Part shown: piece after piece, positions 11,601 through 21,883 of the stretch | Layout of the letters: every line of letters begins with the position of its first letter | Numbering within the stretch: position 1 is the stretch's first letter | DNA from: Nitrospira sp. ND1 | Lineage (GTDB): Bacteria > Nitrospirota > Nitrospiria > Nitrospirales > Nitrospiraceae | Length of the DNA stretch: 64,000 bases | Assembly: GCF_900170025.1 (NCBI RefSeq) | Contig: NZ_FWEX01000005.1 | Span: 109,073-173,072, forward strand | Reading direction: 5' to 3' | Notes under the pieces: model-generated | Databases searched by the model: none | The model's input: only the letters and a program-made list of their open reading frames with translations | Told to the model about the DNA's origin: nothing | Made by a program: the position numbers and the translations under genes

Positions 11601-12878
11601 CGTCGCGAGACGGCCTGCAATGGCGCGCAACAACTCCACATAACGATCGGCCAGGGACTGGACCATCTGGGAGGGGATGCGTTCCCCGTCGATATGCCAG
11701 GTCAATGCGAGATCCGCCTCGTCTTCAAGACAGGCTAGCCTGAATTTGAACGGCTCCGCGCAGAATGTGCTCTCGGCGAGTGTGATGACGCCGGCGGCCG
11801 TCCGGCTGGGCTTCGCTCGACGACCATATTCGAATCCGATCCCCTCCCGCACAGCCGCCGCGTCCTCATCGTCCTGTTCCGCCGGGTAATAGTGTTGCCA
11901 ATCCTCCGCTTGCCCCTGCTCCTGCGCAGCCAAGGACAACAGGTCCCGCAGCGCCATATTCCCCTCGATTCGAAGGTGCAGCGGCAACCAGCGCTCGAAC
12001 AACCCGATGCCTCCCTGCAACTCCTCATAGGGGCGCCCATCGGCTCGCCACCAGCAGACCAGGTCGCGACGGCCCGTCAGCCGATAAAGAAGCGCCGACC
12101 AACAGGCATACAGAAGGACCGGTAGGGAAACCTGCGCCGCGGCGGCAGCGCCCCGCAATCGCTCCGTCTCCGTAGACGAGCAGATACGATGGACCGGGCG
12201 AGCCGCGGCCTGCCGGCCTTCCGGACGGCCCGCCTGTTCGAAGGGCAACGGCACGGCGTGGTCACCGGTTGGTCTTCGTCGAGCCCACCAGGCCTGTCCT
12301 TGTTTCGCCTCTTCTCCATCCAGCAGCTCATAATGCCACTCGGAAAATTGTCCATACTGAACAGGCCGCTCATCCTTCCAGTCGGCGCTCACTCCATCCA
12401 ACAACTGACTCAGTTCTGCCGCCAGATTCGACAGGGACCAGGTGTCGGCGCAGAGACCGGGCAGGTCGAGAACCAACCGCGCGTGGTCGTCCGTCAATCG
12501 GCACAGGGTGGCCCGTACCAACGGCCTCGCCTCCCAATCCCGGTCGTCCGTTCGACGCGCCGCTTCACCGGCAGCCTGTTCGCGTTCGCCCTCGTCAGGC
12601 AGATGACGAAGGTCGACCCGTCGCCAGAGAACGTCGCTCTCCTCGTTGATCACCTGGAAGGGAACCTTCATGCCGGATTCCCGATAGAACGTCGTGCGAA
12701 GACTCTCGTGGCGGGCGATCGCGTGACGCAGCGCCTTCTGCACCGCCTCATCGTCAAAGACACCGTCCAGCCTGAACAAAGCTCGCGCCTGCCCGACATG
12801 ACCGCGTGACTGCCACAACCAGAGTCGCTTCTGGTGCGGCGAGAGCCGGAGCCCTTCAATCTCAATGTCCTGATGCAT
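5700..12878 (-). CDS. NRPS, interface-A(Asp)-PCP-C-A-PCP-TE (terminal)
   Basis: 2392 aa, last gene of the operon, 8 nt after the preceding NRPS. Domains: C-like domain (about 10-430), A1 (460-960), PCP1 (FFDLGGHSLL), C2 (about 1065-1500, HHIVSDA), A2 (1520-2010), PCP2, thioesterase (about 2120-2392) with GWSNGG and probable triad Ser2198/Asp2225/His2367. The N-terminal C-like domain reads LPGLCADTW (139-147) where active C domains have HHxxxDG, so the catalytic His is lost. This fits the 'interface' domains that recruit Asp beta-hydroxylases in siderophore synthetases. A1 code residues read D-L-T-K-L-G-H-V-G, an Asp code. A2 reads D-V-E-G-I-G-A-I-T, which I cannot assign; it resembles codes for basic residues. 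The TE releases or cyclises the finished chain. Confidence 0.93.
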   Translation of the reverse strand: MHQDIEIEGLRLSPHQKRLWLWQSRGHVGQARALFRLDGVFDDEAVQKALRHAIARHESLRTTFYRESGMKVPFQVINEESDVLWRRVDLRHLPDEGEREQAAGEAARRTDDRDWEARPLVRATLCRLTDDHARLVLDLPGLCADTWSLSNLAAELSQLLDGVSADWKDERPVQYGQFSEWHYELLDGEEAKQGQAWWARRRPTGDHAVPLPFEQAGRPEGRQAAARPVHRICSSTETERLRGAAAAAQVSLPVLLYACWSALLYRLTGRRDLVCWWRADGRPYEELQGGIGLFERWLPLHLRIEGNMALRDLLSLAAQEQGQAEDWQHYYPAEQDDEDAAAVREGIGFEYGRRAKPSRTAAGVITLAESTFCAEPFKFRLACLEDEADLALTWHIDGERIPSQMVQSLADRYVELLRAIAGRLATAIDDLDIVGTRERTRLTRELNQTARPLGPSFPMHRLIEAQAARRPSSPALVAGERRLSYDDLNRQANQVAHGLRRRGLQPGDRVGLCLDRSADMIVAMLGVLKAGAAYVPIDPAHAAVRLAPQMAQSGARLLVTQSVSEQARPLFDGVILDVGEAVANEPDGNLNLARSPDDLAYVIYTSGSTGQPKGVAVSHRNLANYTLAILRQLDLREPLQFATVSTLSADLGHTAIFPALTSGGCLHVINYETATDGRLFASYLSEHPIDVLKIVPSHFKALVATADGQALWPRKFLLFGGEALSWDLVEQVRRQAACIVINHYGPTETTVGALTTVVSDNEHAPLARTVPIGRPIDNLEAYILDARQEPVPVGAAGELYLGGAGVARGYWEQPDRTAERFLPNPHALQPGARLYRTGDLARRLPDGSIEFLGRVDHQVKIRGFRIELGEIESVLRQHPAVQDAVVTAREDGNAELYLAAYLVARGAEPDRQAIQDFLRSHLPDYMVPTAVSSLPALPLTANGKVDRRALPEPDREGSETIRFVAPGTATEEILAAIWSEVLKREGIGIHDNFFDLGGHSLLATQVMSRLRQAFRVDLPLRTVFEAPNIAQLARVIDAAKGIAGGDQPPPMQPRPRTGSLPLSFAQERLWVLAQLDPEGVAYNIPIALRVTGPLDVAALERSFNEVVRRHESLRTTFQSLNGVPVQVVASSLTLTVTVIDLQHLPVEARDQAAVRLAGVESQRPFDLRYGPLLRVSLIRLQPNEQVLLLTLHHIVSDAWSAHVLVKEVTALYDAFAAGRASSLSDLLLQYGDFSQWQRAWLSGTVLKRELEFWRTSLGGDLPVMELPTDRPRPALQTSRGAMASVTIPAELSVKVSALSRKMGATLYMTLLSAFFILLARMTGQTDLIVGTPIANRTRKETEGLIGFFVNTLAIRTKVFGHSSMADVLANVREACLDAYAHQDMPFEKLVDALQPKRDVSRSPVFQVMFDLQNAPVSELNIQGLEFQPIEIDTTTAKFDLSMTVQDQDGRLLVAMEYNSDLFVASTIERLLDRYQQVLAGMTGDMRIGVGSIHLLSAQERQAVLTVNRTHASSGPSQSLPALIERRAAQTPDAPALVLQDHVVSYRDLNDKSNRLARWLRSRGVESERRVGICLERSFDMVVALLGIMKAGGAYVPIDPTYPAGRQHTLAVDAGVDLVLTQGTATPDPDTFPVPVLSLDRLNAELETLSGENLDRPISADQAAYVIYTSGSTGKPKGVVVSHGALSQHILAAGAAYEFVPSDRVLQFAAVSFDVASEELWTTLISGAAVVLQPCRLFDSIPAFLDFLDRRHVTVAGLPASYWHQWVDAFEQADCSVPSRVRLLIVGNEPVASSDLNRWRRQVGRNVRWLNAYGPTETIITASLYEPPLSVEEFALHTVPIGRPLPGRSMYVLDRHLEPVPFDVPGEVYIGGETLGRGYLDDPERTAGLFIPDPFGGRPGARLYRTGDRALVRSDGTIEFHGRFDDQVKLRGFRIEPGEIEERLRRHPDVRDGLVVPREDAEGRTRLVAYVVVREDAQFDEPDLRRWLASTLPDYMLPFLILPLTELPRTPGGKVDRGALPAPDWSGVSRQSYVAPATPLQRQLAVMWSEVLAVGRIGLHDNFFDLGGHSLLAVQLIARIQKVVDRPLALMELFQFPTLATLAEHLEGERRDTSPEILVLRKGRNAPPLFCFDPTGTHVQAYRPLALSMADERPVYGLSLSHLFTMRWQDVSIHQLAEQQARLIRERQRQGPYHLLGWSNGGVLALAVARLLEQGGDSVAFLGLLDTQPDQAVYAAGDATPVEELMTYIRRDRRGDFESIPQHEREALQQHLASLADDNRLEYAIQWARERNFLSDEEAEASIGSLKLGYALAREAARFVTVTRFNPIQAPIHVWWTTSTLAKHGKGPVDWSAHTTGLVSVDTVVGDHVDAVYSIHAHQRIGDKLAGIRAPSA

Positions 12879-12886
12879 GCCTCCCC

Positions 12887-15800
12887 CTATGACGTCATGG
12901 AGTGAACGGCCGATTGCGCGATCATGTCACCCATCGCCACCACGATCTTGCGGGGTCCCACGAAAGGATCGCGGGCATGGGCCACCAGCATGTTGTCGAG
13001 CATGATGAGATCCCCCTCCTGCCAGGGAAACCGCACGGCAGTCCGTTCGTACAACAGGCCGATCTCCTCGACGACCTCGTCTTCGAGCGGAGTGCCGTCA
13101 CCGTAATAGACGTTTCGCGGGAGGGAATCGATACCGAGCATCGACAAGAGCGAGTCACGCACCGCCGGCTCCAAACAGGAAACATGGTGGAGCTGGATCT
13201 GGTTGAAGAAGACCGATTCGCCGGTGTCGGGATGTTCGATGATCGCCGGACAGACCTGCTTGGTGCGCAGGCCGCCTTTTTCGAGCCATTGCCAGTCCAT
13301 GCCGTTCTTGGCACACAGGGCTTCCACTTCGGCCTTGCCGGAGGTGCGAAAGAAATCCTGCCAACTCACATCCACAGCCGGAACAAAGTTGCGGACGTAC
13401 ATCAGCTGCTTCTCGCGCAACCGCTCGCGCAGGTCCGGCCGGAGCCCCTTGAACATCAACCGGCCGTCCACGATCGGCGTCTGCCCCCCTTCCTGCGCGG
13501 CCTGCAGGCAAAAGAAAAACTGCTTCTGCGGCCAGCGATGCATGTGGGAGCTTTCGTTGTGGAAGAGAATCGGTTTGTCCGGCGGATAGGGTGTCGATCC
13601 GTAGACATGGCGCCCGCTCTTTTCCCGCGGCAGATCGCCGTAGTCACCGAACAACTCGCCGCAGAAGGCCTGCGCGACAGACTCGAAATCCTGCACGGTC
13701 TTCAGCGCGAACCCGCGGAACAGCAAGGCGCCGGACTGCAGCAGTTCGCGCTGCAGTCGCGAGCGCTGTTCCCGGACCCATCCGGCCAGGTCGACATCGT
13801 CCACCGCCGGTGTATAGAGCCACGGCATCGCACGGCCGTCCACGAGCGGCCGACCGCTCACCAACGTGCGCTGGGCCAGCGCAACCGGTTTCGGTTTGAT
13901 GGCCTTGAACCGTTGCAGTCGCTCGTCGTTTCGCTGTTTCGTATCCATCCTGCGCGCCTCCTTGACATCCGCATCATCCATCTCAAGGGTCTCGATCCCG
14001 CATTCCGGCGAGAGACCGATCTGCTGCAACAATCGAAGAAACCGCTGCGTCCATCCGGCGATCGTCTGGGGCTCGAACAGGTCACGGCTGAACTTCCACA
14101 GCACGGCGCAGCCATCTTCCGTTTCTTCCATGAAGAGCCCCACGTCGAACCGCGACACCTCGTGCTCGAACTCCAGCGACTCGACATTCACGCCGGCCAA
14201 CTGCAGCGAGGGCGGCGGCACGTTTTGCAGCACGAACAGAACCTGGACCAGCGGGTTCCGGCCGAGATCCCGCGTGAGCTTGAGCGAATCCACGATCTTT
14301 TCGAACGGCACATCCTGATGGGCGTAGGCGCCCAAGGCTGTCTCCCGCACCCGCCCCAGGAGCTGAACGAAGGACGGGTTGCCGCTGAGATCCGTGCGCA
14401 GGGGCAAGAGGTTGACGAAGAACCCCACGAGTTGTTCCGTCTCGGCGCGGTTCCGGTTGGCCACATCCGTACCGACCAGAATATCGGTCTGTCCCGAAAA
14501 CTTGGACAAGAGCAGCTTGAAGGCAGCCAGCAGCGTCATAAACAGCGTCACACCCTGACGCCGGCTCAAACGCCGCAGCGGTTCAAGAATTTCTCCCGAC
14601 AGGTGGAACGCGAGACGGCCGCCCCGATAACTCTGCCGCTCAGGCCGCGCATGGTCGGTCGGCAGCATCAATTGCGGCGGCGTGGAACCAAGCCGCTGCT
14701 TCCAGTAGCCGATCTCCCGTTCCAACAGGGCCCCCTGCAGCCATTGCCGCTGCCAGACCGCGAAGTCGCGATACTGGACCGGCAAGGCGGGCAGCAGGGT
14801 TTCCGGCTCATCCCCGGATTGAATGCCGGCTCCCTCGACCTCATTCGCCAGGGCGTTGTAGATCGTCGCCACCTCGTGAGTCACCACCGCGAGCGACCAG
14901 GCATCGGCCGCAATGTGGTGAACCGTCACGAGCAGGATATGGGCGTCGGCACTCACCCTGAGCAGGAGCGCGCGGATCGGCAGGTCACGATCCAGGTGAA
15001 ACGGCCGCTGGGTTTGAGCTTCGGCATAGCGACCGATAGCCATGCCCCGCTCCGACTCCGACAGGGCCGTGAGGTCCTCCACCGGAATCGCAAAACGGTC
15101 GACCTCGACGACCACCTGCCTCGGCTCCCCCTCCACAGCCGGGAAGGTGGTTCGCAGGGATTCGTGCCGGCGCACGAGCGCGAGAAAACTTCGTTCCAGG
15201 ATTCGATGATTGAGCGCTCCGCCAAGACGAAGGGCGAACGGCAGATTGTACGTCCCGCTCTCCGGGTCCATTTGCGTCAGGAACCAGAGGCGTTGCTGCG
15301 CGAAGGAGAGCGGCAGATGATCGGTCCGCGAGACCGGCATGAGCGGGGGAATCTGTCCGCCGTCCCCTTCGAGCCCGGCCCGGTCGATGGCCGAGGCAAA
15401 GGCCTCGACCGTCGGATGGTCGAACAGCGTTCGCAAGGGCAGTTCGATGCGAAACGCCGCGCGCACGCGGGACATGACTTGCGTGGCGAGAAGCGAATGG
15501 CCGCCGAGTTCAAAAAACTGATCCCGCCGCCCGATGCGTTCAATCCCCAGAATTTCCGACCAGATTCCGGCTACGAGGTCTTGCGTCGGCGTCGCGGGCG
15601 GTTCGAAATCATCGGCCAGCCGGTCCGCGTCCGGTGTGGCCAACGCCTTCCGGTCGATTTTTCCATTCGGTGTGAGCGGTAAGGAGGGAAGCAACAGGAA
15701 GGTGGCCGGCACCATGTACTCAGGCAGAGTCCGTCGCAGGAACAGCCGCAGCCGGTCGGCGTTCACGGTCGCCGTCGTCGCCACATAGGCCACTAACTGC

Positions 15801-18800
15801 TTATGTCCCGGTTGCCACTCGGCCACGACGACCACACAACGGTCCACGTCGGGATGCTGCGCCAGTCTCGCTTCGATCTCGCCCAGTTCGATGCGGAACC
15901 CGCGTATCTTGACCTGGTGATCACGACGTCCCACGAATTCGAGCGCCCCGTCCGGCCTGTGACGGACCAGATCTCCCGTCCGATAGAGCCGGCTCCCAGG
16001 CCGGGATGAAAATGGATCCGGGACGAACAGAGCGGCCGTCTTCGCCGGGTCACTCAGGTATCCACGACCCACCGCCACTCCGCCCACGCACAACTCTCCG
16101 GCCACTCCGGCCGGCATGAGGTCCAGACGGCGATCCAGGACATACAACCGCACCCCCTCGATCGGCCGCCCGATCGGCATCCTAAATTCAGCCTCGGCAG
16201 GCTGCTCGCGAATGCAGGCAAGCGCCACATCGTCGGAACATTCCGCCGGACCGTAGGCGTTCACGAGCGGCACGGTCGGGTAGCGGGCGAACCATCGACG
16301 CGACAGGTCCGGTGACAGCGTCTCTCCCGTGGGCAGCAACCACCGCAGTCGCGGCAGGGGCAACGACGGGCCCTCCAAGAGGCCGCCCAACAACGAAGGC
16401 ACCACCTCAAGCACCGACACGCCGCGAGCCGAGACCTCAGCCAACAGGCGTTGCGGATCGCGCACCACCTCGTCGGGAATGATCTGGACCTTGGCGCCGC
16501 AGAGCAGCGGGGTCAGGAATTGCCACACGGAAATATCGAAACATTGTGAAGCGGTCTGAGCGACCACATCGGCGGGACCAAGCGCGAGTGTCGGAATCTT
16601 CGTCAAGAGGTGATTCATCATTCCCCGGGATTCGACCATCGCCCCCTTGGGCACCCCGGTCGATCCGGACGTGAAGATGACATAGGCGAGACGTTGCGGT
16701 GCCGTCACTGGACTAGGATTGCTCTCCCCTTGCGCATCCCTCTCGAGGTTTTCAACTGAAACGAACTCCGGTCCGACACCCGCCGGCAGCATGGTCGCGA
16801 CCGTCTCAGCCAAGGCCGCCTGCCGGTTCCCGAATATCACAGCCTTCACGCAGGCGGACGCCAGGATCTGCGTCAGCCGCTCAGCCGGGTGATGCGGATC
16901 CAACGGCAGATACGCACCACCGGCCTTCAGCACGCCCACGATCATCGACAGCAGCGCCGGCCCCCGGTCGTCCAGCAGCGCAACGACGTTGTCCGTTCCC
17001 ACACCGCGCCTGCGGAGTCCATGGGCAATCCGATTGGCGGAGCGGTTGAGTTCGTCGTAGGTGAGACGGTCGTCGCCGCATTCCACCACAACGGCCTCCG
17101 AGGTTCGTCGCACTTGGGCTTCGAACCGGGTGGAAAAATCCGCGGCCGCCGGCTCACTGCCATCTCGCCCGTTCCACTCCACCAGCAGACGTTGTCGCTC
17201 GGCGTCATCCAGCATCGGCAGGTCTTGGATCGCCGCCTCGGGAGACGCCGCCATGGCCTCGAGCAATCGCTTGAGATGGTCCAGCATGCGGGCCACATCC
17301 GCGCGCTCGAAGAGCCGTCGGTCATACGACAGGCGCACTCCCATGGACTCGCCCGGATACCCGACCACGGTCATTGGGTAATTCGTGTGAACGCGGTCCT
17401 GGTCGTACGAGAGGGACCGATCGTCCCGTTCTTCGCCGAGACGCGCGTCCTTCGGGGCATTCTCGAACACGAGCAGACTGCGGAAGAGCGCCTGTCCGGA
17501 CGGAACCTCACTCCATTGTTGAATGCGCACCAGCGGCGCGTATTCGTACTGCCGGATGCGATAATTTTCCGCCAACAGGTGCTGAAGCCACGTCATCACC
17601 GACTGATCGGGCGACAGGGTCACGCGAAGCGGCAGGGTATTGATGAAGAGCCCTACGATGTCCTCGACACCGGGCAGGTCAGTCGGTCTCCCGGCGACGG
17701 TCACGCCGAACAACACCTGTGCCTCCCCGCTGTAGCGCGACAGCAGAATGGCCCAGGCTCCCTGTACGAAGGTGTTCGGGGTCAGGTGATGCTGCTGAGC
17801 CAAGGTTCGCAGCCGCTCGGACACCTCCGGTGATAACTCCATGAACTCGTCGCCCACTTCGGACCCGGTTGCGGAGGTATCGGGGTCGAGCCGTTCGATC
17901 CCAAGCGGGGTCGGCGTGGTGAAGCCGGTCAACTCCTGTTTCCAAAATTGCTTCGCCGCAGCCTGGTCCTGACGTTGCAGCCAGGCGATGTAGTCTCGAT
18001 ACGGGGCCGGGTCGGGCAGGTCCGGAATCTGTCCCTGCACACAGGCGTCGTAGTGGGTCAGAAAATCCATCATCAGCAGCGAGAAACACCAGTCGTCGGT
18101 GAGGATATGGTGGAAGCTCCGCACGATGGCGTACCGGTCCTGACCGCGGCGGACCAGTCGAATGCGCATGAGCGGCGCCTGTTCGAAATCCAGCCCTTGT
18201 TTCAATTCCTGCACCAGCAACTCCCCCATGCGGATGTGTTGCTGCTCGTCACTCATGTCCGCCCAATCCAGGTCTTGAATCACGTCCTCCGCAACGACAC
18301 GTCGATGGACGACCTGAAGGGGCGCCTGCAGATCCTTCCACATGAAAGAAGTGCGGAGCATCGGGTGCCGGTCGATGACGCGCTGCCAGGCGCGGCCGAA
18401 GGCCTCCCGATCCAGACGCCCTTCCCATGCGTAAAACTGCTGCATGAGGTAGATGCCGGAAACGGGGTTCATCAACGTATGGAACAGCATGCCTTCCTGC
18501 ATCGGCGACAGCGGGTAACAGTCTTCGATCTCCGCCCAATCCTCACGTCGACCCGCCAGCTCCTCCGGCGTCAGCCCGGTGAGCGGGAAGATCGGCATGA
18601 CGGGCGCCGTGGCCTCCGGCGTCGCCTGTGGTGGGCTGTGAGCGCCTGCCGCCGGCCGGGCCTCGTCTTGCACGGGCGATTGCATGGCTTCGATCGGCGT
18701 GGCCGGTTTCACCTGCGCCACCGCCGCGGCGGCCGCCACGGTTTGATGTTCGAAGAGTTGCTTGGGCGTCAGTTTCACCCCTTGCCGGTTGGCTCGGGCA

Positions 18801-21800
18801 ATGACCTGCAGCGTGCGGATCGAGTCGCCTCCCAGCGCGAAAAAGTTGTCGTGCACGCCCACTCGTTCGACCTGCAACACGGTTTGCCAGATGGCGGCGA
18901 GGATTTCCTCGGTCCTGTTGCGCGGCGCCACGTAGGTCGTCAGCGCGGCAGCACTCAGCTGTTCCGGATCGGGCAAGGCAGCCCGGTCGAGCTTGCCGTT
19001 CGCGGTCAGAGGAAAGGCGTCGAGAGGGACAAAGTGTTGCGGCACCATGTACTGAGGGAGGCGAAGCGCAAGCCTGGCCCGAATGCCGGCCACATCCAGC
19101 ATCGAGGGTCCGGCCAGATAGGTTACGAGTTGCTGCGTGCCGTCGCCGGTCTCGCGGACCACCGTGACGGCATCGGCCACCCCCGGCTCCCGTCGCAGTT
19201 GCGCCTCGATGTCACCCAGTTCGATGCGAAACCCGCGCAGCTTGACCTGATGATCGATGCGTCCCAGAAATTCAACCGTGCCGTCGGCTCGCCGTTTCGC
19301 CCGGTCGCCTGTACGGTACAGCCTGGCTCCAGGCACATGGCTGAAGGGATCGGGAATGAATCGTTCCGCCGTCGCCTCGGGTCGGCCGAGATACCCACGC
19401 GTGACTTGCTGCCCGCCGATGTAAAGTTCTCCCGGCACACCGATCGGGACCGGCTGTCCATCGATGTCGAGCACATGGGCTTGGACCAATGAGAGTGGGC
19501 GGCCGACCGGCACGTCGCCCTCGGCATGGCCCTGTGATGCTTCAACCAGATGGGTCAACACGCCGACCGTCGTTTCGGTCGGGCCGTAGTGATTGACGAT
19601 CGCGCAGCCGGGCGCGAGCCGCCGGATCTCTTGCACGAGGTCACCGCGCAGGGCTTCGCCCCCAAGGATGAGGCAACCGGTTGGCAAGACACGTTCGGGG
19701 TGGGCCGCGTGCAGAAGTCCCCGGAGGTGGCTCGGCACGATTTTCAGGACCTCGACCTGCCGCCCATGCATGGCGGCGGCCATCGCGTCGGGGTCGAAGC
19801 CGTCCTCCGTCGAAAGCAGATGGAGGGTACGCCCCGAACAGAGCGCCCCGAACAGGGCCGTGTTGCCGAGGTCGGCAGCCACCGTCGAGACGGCGGCCAT
19901 GCTCGCACCGGCGGCCACCGGCTCAAGTTGCAGGATCGCGCGGACATAGGCCGTCACCTGCCGATGTTCCACGGCCACCCCTTTGGGACGACCGGTGGAA
20001 CCGGAGGTATAGATCACATACGCAAGGTTCGACGGCGACAGCGGGACGGAGGCTGGCCCTTCGCAACATCCTGCGATCTCCTCCGCTTGACGATCGAGCA
20101 GGATCAGCCGTTCCGCAAAATCAGATAAGCCCTGCGCCTGGTCGCCCCGGGTGATGATGAGGCGAGCCTGGCTATCGGCGACCATCGCGGCCAGCCGCTC
20201 ACGGGGATAGGTCGGGTCGAGCGGGACATAGGCGCCGCCGGCCTTGAGCACGGCAACGATCCCGACCACCAAATCCAACGAACGGTCCAGACAGAGGCCG
20301 ATCCGGTCATCCGATCTCACACCCTGCGCCAGCAGATATCGCGCCAGAGCAGCCGCGCGCCGGTCAAGTTCCTGATAGGTCACCTGCTCCTGCTTGGTCA
20401 CCACCGCCGTGACCTCCGGCCTTGCCTCCACTTGGGCGGCGATCAGGTCATGGATGCAGCGTTCCCCGCTCTCGTCGGACGTGAAGGCCCCGTTCCACTC
20501 GATCAGTTGATTTCGTTCGTCATCCGTCAACAGAGACAGGTCTGCCAACCTCGCCTCGAGTGCCTCCGCCATGGCTGCGAGCAAGCGATCGAGATGACCG
20601 AGCATGCGGGTGATCGCCGCATGCGCAAACCTCCGGTGGGCATAACAGACGATAAGGCGCAGATCCCGCCCCGGTTCCACCATCAACGAAAGGGGATAGT
20701 TGTTGCGTCCCGGCGTCAGCGTATAGACGTCGCCCGACCGAACGGCCAAGGGCTCGACGCTCAACGACGGCTGCTCACCGCCGTCCGCAGCCTCCGGATA
20801 ACTTTCGAACACGACCAGGCTCCCAAAAAGAGGCGTCCCGTTAGGAACGTCGCTCCATCGTTGGATGTCGCTGAGCGGGGTCCATTCATATTGGCGCAAC
20901 GCCGCGTTCCGCTCCTGCAAGTCACGCAGCCAGTCCCCGAGCGACTGGTCCGGTCGGAAGCTCACTCGAATCGGCAGGCTGTTGATGAACAACCCGACCA
21001 TCTCCTCGACGCCGGTCAGCTCCGGGGGCCGCCCCGACACGGTCGCCCCGAACAGAATGTCCTGCTCTCCGCTGTAACGATGGAGCAAGAGGGCCCAGGC
21101 CCCCTGCAGCAGGGTATTCACCGTGACCTTCACCCGCTTCGCCAGGGATTGGAGCGCCTCCATCCTCTCCGCCGACAGCCTCAACGACTGCTCGGCAAAG
21201 GACAGGGTCTCCGCTGAAGCATTTTGCGACGGCGCTTCGAGCGCGAGGGGTGTCGGTCGCTGAAACCCTGCCAGCATCGTGCGCCAAAAGGTTTCGGCTT
21301 GGACCAGATCCTGCCGATTCACCCAGCTGATGTAGTCGCGGTAAGGCCGCGGCGACTCGACTGTCGGAGCGGCCCCCCGCACCAGCGCCTCGTAGGCCCT
21401 CAAGACATCGCGAAGCACGAGCGCCATGCTCCACCCATCCAGAAGGATGTGGTGATGACTGTTGACCAACAGCCATTCGCGCTCCGCCTTGCGAATGACG
21501 TGCAGTCGCATGAGGGGCGGCCGCAATAGATCGAGACCGGCGGCGCGATCGCAATCCAGGAGAGTCCCGAATCGCAACCGTTGCTCTTCCTCCGGCACGC
21601 CGCGCCAATCATGCCGCTCGATGGGCAGAGACGTCTGCCGACGCACGACTTGCAGCGGCTTCTCAACTCCCTCCCAGACGAACGCCGTGCGGAGCACCGC
21701 ATGGCGCTCCACCACATGGCGCCAGGCTCCCTCGAAGGCGTCGAGCCGCAGGTCGCCCTGCAGCCGGTAGGCATATTGATAGAAGTAAGGATCGGCCGTT

Positions 21801-21883
21801 GCGTCGGCAAGACGGTGAAACAAGAGTCCCTGCTGCAGCGGGGACAGATAGTACATGGCTTCAATTTGCTGTTTATCGCGCAT
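12887..21883 (-). CDS. NRPS, C-A(Asp)-PCP-C-A(Dab)-PCP-C plus fused SyrP-like hydroxylase
   Basis: 2998 aa from the ATG at 21883 ([10 protein letters not shown]), which overlaps the previous NRPS by 11 nt; an upstream in-frame start would add 18 aa. Order: C1 (HHHILLDGW), A1 (about 470-960), PCP1 (GGDSI), C2 (HHILTDDW), A2 (1600-2110), PCP2 (GGHSL), C3 (2225-2640, HHIAADAW), then a TauD/SyrP-type Fe(II)/2-oxoglutarate dioxygenase (about 2690-2998) with HNE ligands (His2775, Glu2777) and distal His2969. Code residues: A1 D-L-T-K-I-G-H-V-G (Asp); A2 D-I-W-E-L-T-A-D-D, which I recall for Dab-type A domains. The terminal C3 and hydroxylase have no A domain after them in this protein. They appear to serve the Asp module that starts the next NRPS. 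Confidence 0.92.
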   Translation of the reverse strand: MRDKQQIEAMYYLSPLQQGLLFHRLADATADPYFYQYAYRLQGDLRLDAFEGAWRHVVERHAVLRTAFVWEGVEKPLQVVRRQTSLPIERHDWRGVPEEEQRLRFGTLLDCDRAAGLDLLRPPLMRLHVIRKAEREWLLVNSHHHILLDGWSMALVLRDVLRAYEALVRGAAPTVESPRPYRDYISWVNRQDLVQAETFWRTMLAGFQRPTPLALEAPSQNASAETLSFAEQSLRLSAERMEALQSLAKRVKVTVNTLLQGAWALLLHRYSGEQDILFGATVSGRPPELTGVEEMVGLFINSLPIRVSFRPDQSLGDWLRDLQERNAALRQYEWTPLSDIQRWSDVPNGTPLFGSLVVFESYPEAADGGEQPSLSVEPLAVRSGDVYTLTPGRNNYPLSLMVEPGRDLRLIVCYAHRRFAHAAITRMLGHLDRLLAAMAEALEARLADLSLLTDDERNQLIEWNGAFTSDESGERCIHDLIAAQVEARPEVTAVVTKQEQVTYQELDRRAAALARYLLAQGVRSDDRIGLCLDRSLDLVVGIVAVLKAGGAYVPLDPTYPRERLAAMVADSQARLIITRGDQAQGLSDFAERLILLDRQAEEIAGCCEGPASVPLSPSNLAYVIYTSGSTGRPKGVAVEHRQVTAYVRAILQLEPVAAGASMAAVSTVAADLGNTALFGALCSGRTLHLLSTEDGFDPDAMAAAMHGRQVEVLKIVPSHLRGLLHAAHPERVLPTGCLILGGEALRGDLVQEIRRLAPGCAIVNHYGPTETTVGVLTHLVEASQGHAEGDVPVGRPLSLVQAHVLDIDGQPVPIGVPGELYIGGQQVTRGYLGRPEATAERFIPDPFSHVPGARLYRTGDRAKRRADGTVEFLGRIDHQVKLRGFRIELGDIEAQLRREPGVADAVTVVRETGDGTQQLVTYLAGPSMLDVAGIRARLALRLPQYMVPQHFVPLDAFPLTANGKLDRAALPDPEQLSAAALTTYVAPRNRTEEILAAIWQTVLQVERVGVHDNFFALGGDSIRTLQVIARANRQGVKLTPKQLFEHQTVAAAAAVAQVKPATPIEAMQSPVQDEARPAAGAHSPPQATPEATAPVMPIFPLTGLTPEELAGRREDWAEIEDCYPLSPMQEGMLFHTLMNPVSGIYLMQQFYAWEGRLDREAFGRAWQRVIDRHPMLRTSFMWKDLQAPLQVVHRRVVAEDVIQDLDWADMSDEQQHIRMGELLVQELKQGLDFEQAPLMRIRLVRRGQDRYAIVRSFHHILTDDWCFSLLMMDFLTHYDACVQGQIPDLPDPAPYRDYIAWLQRQDQAAAKQFWKQELTGFTTPTPLGIERLDPDTSATGSEVGDEFMELSPEVSERLRTLAQQHHLTPNTFVQGAWAILLSRYSGEAQVLFGVTVAGRPTDLPGVEDIVGLFINTLPLRVTLSPDQSVMTWLQHLLAENYRIRQYEYAPLVRIQQWSEVPSGQALFRSLLVFENAPKDARLGEERDDRSLSYDQDRVHTNYPMTVVGYPGESMGVRLSYDRRLFERADVARMLDHLKRLLEAMAASPEAAIQDLPMLDDAERQRLLVEWNGRDGSEPAAADFSTRFEAQVRRTSEAVVVECGDDRLTYDELNRSANRIAHGLRRRGVGTDNVVALLDDRGPALLSMIVGVLKAGGAYLPLDPHHPAERLTQILASACVKAVIFGNRQAALAETVATMLPAGVGPEFVSVENLERDAQGESNPSPVTAPQRLAYVIFTSGSTGVPKGAMVESRGMMNHLLTKIPTLALGPADVVAQTASQCFDISVWQFLTPLLCGAKVQIIPDEVVRDPQRLLAEVSARGVSVLEVVPSLLGGLLEGPSLPLPRLRWLLPTGETLSPDLSRRWFARYPTVPLVNAYGPAECSDDVALACIREQPAEAEFRMPIGRPIEGVRLYVLDRRLDLMPAGVAGELCVGGVAVGRGYLSDPAKTAALFVPDPFSSRPGSRLYRTGDLVRHRPDGALEFVGRRDHQVKIRGFRIELGEIEARLAQHPDVDRCVVVVAEWQPGHKQLVAYVATTATVNADRLRLFLRRTLPEYMVPATFLLLPSLPLTPNGKIDRKALATPDADRLADDFEPPATPTQDLVAGIWSEILGIERIGRRDQFFELGGHSLLATQVMSRVRAAFRIELPLRTLFDHPTVEAFASAIDRAGLEGDGGQIPPLMPVSRTDHLPLSFAQQRLWFLTQMDPESGTYNLPFALRLGGALNHRILERSFLALVRRHESLRTTFPAVEGEPRQVVVEVDRFAIPVEDLTALSESERGMAIGRYAEAQTQRPFHLDRDLPIRALLLRVSADAHILLVTVHHIAADAWSLAVVTHEVATIYNALANEVEGAGIQSGDEPETLLPALPVQYRDFAVWQRQWLQGALLEREIGYWKQRLGSTPPQLMLPTDHARPERQSYRGGRLAFHLSGEILEPLRRLSRRQGVTLFMTLLAAFKLLLSKFSGQTDILVGTDVANRNRAETEQLVGFFVNLLPLRTDLSGNPSFVQLLGRVRETALGAYAHQDVPFEKIVDSLKLTRDLGRNPLVQVLFVLQNVPPPSLQLAGVNVESLEFEHEVSRFDVGLFMEETEDGCAVLWKFSRDLFEPQTIAGWTQRFLRLLQQIGLSPECGIETLEMDDADVKEARRMDTKQRNDERLQRFKAIKPKPVALAQRTLVSGRPLVDGRAMPWLYTPAVDDVDLAGWVREQRSRLQRELLQSGALLFRGFALKTVQDFESVAQAFCGELFGDYGDLPREKSGRHVYGSTPYPPDKPILFHNESSHMHRWPQKQFFFCLQAAQEGGQTPIVDGRLMFKGLRPDLRERLREKQLMYVRNFVPAVDVSWQDFFRTSGKAEVEALCAKNGMDWQWLEKGGLRTKQVCPAIIEHPDTGESVFFNQIQLHHVSCLEPAVRDSLLSMLGIDSLPRNVYYGDGTPLEDEVVEEIGLLYERTAVRFPWQEGDLIMLDNMLVAHARDPFVGPRKIVVAMGDMIAQSAVHSMTS

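Noticed and set aside
12902..15682. 926-aa open frame on the + strand
   Set aside because: Antisense shadow of the second NRPS with low-complexity composition.
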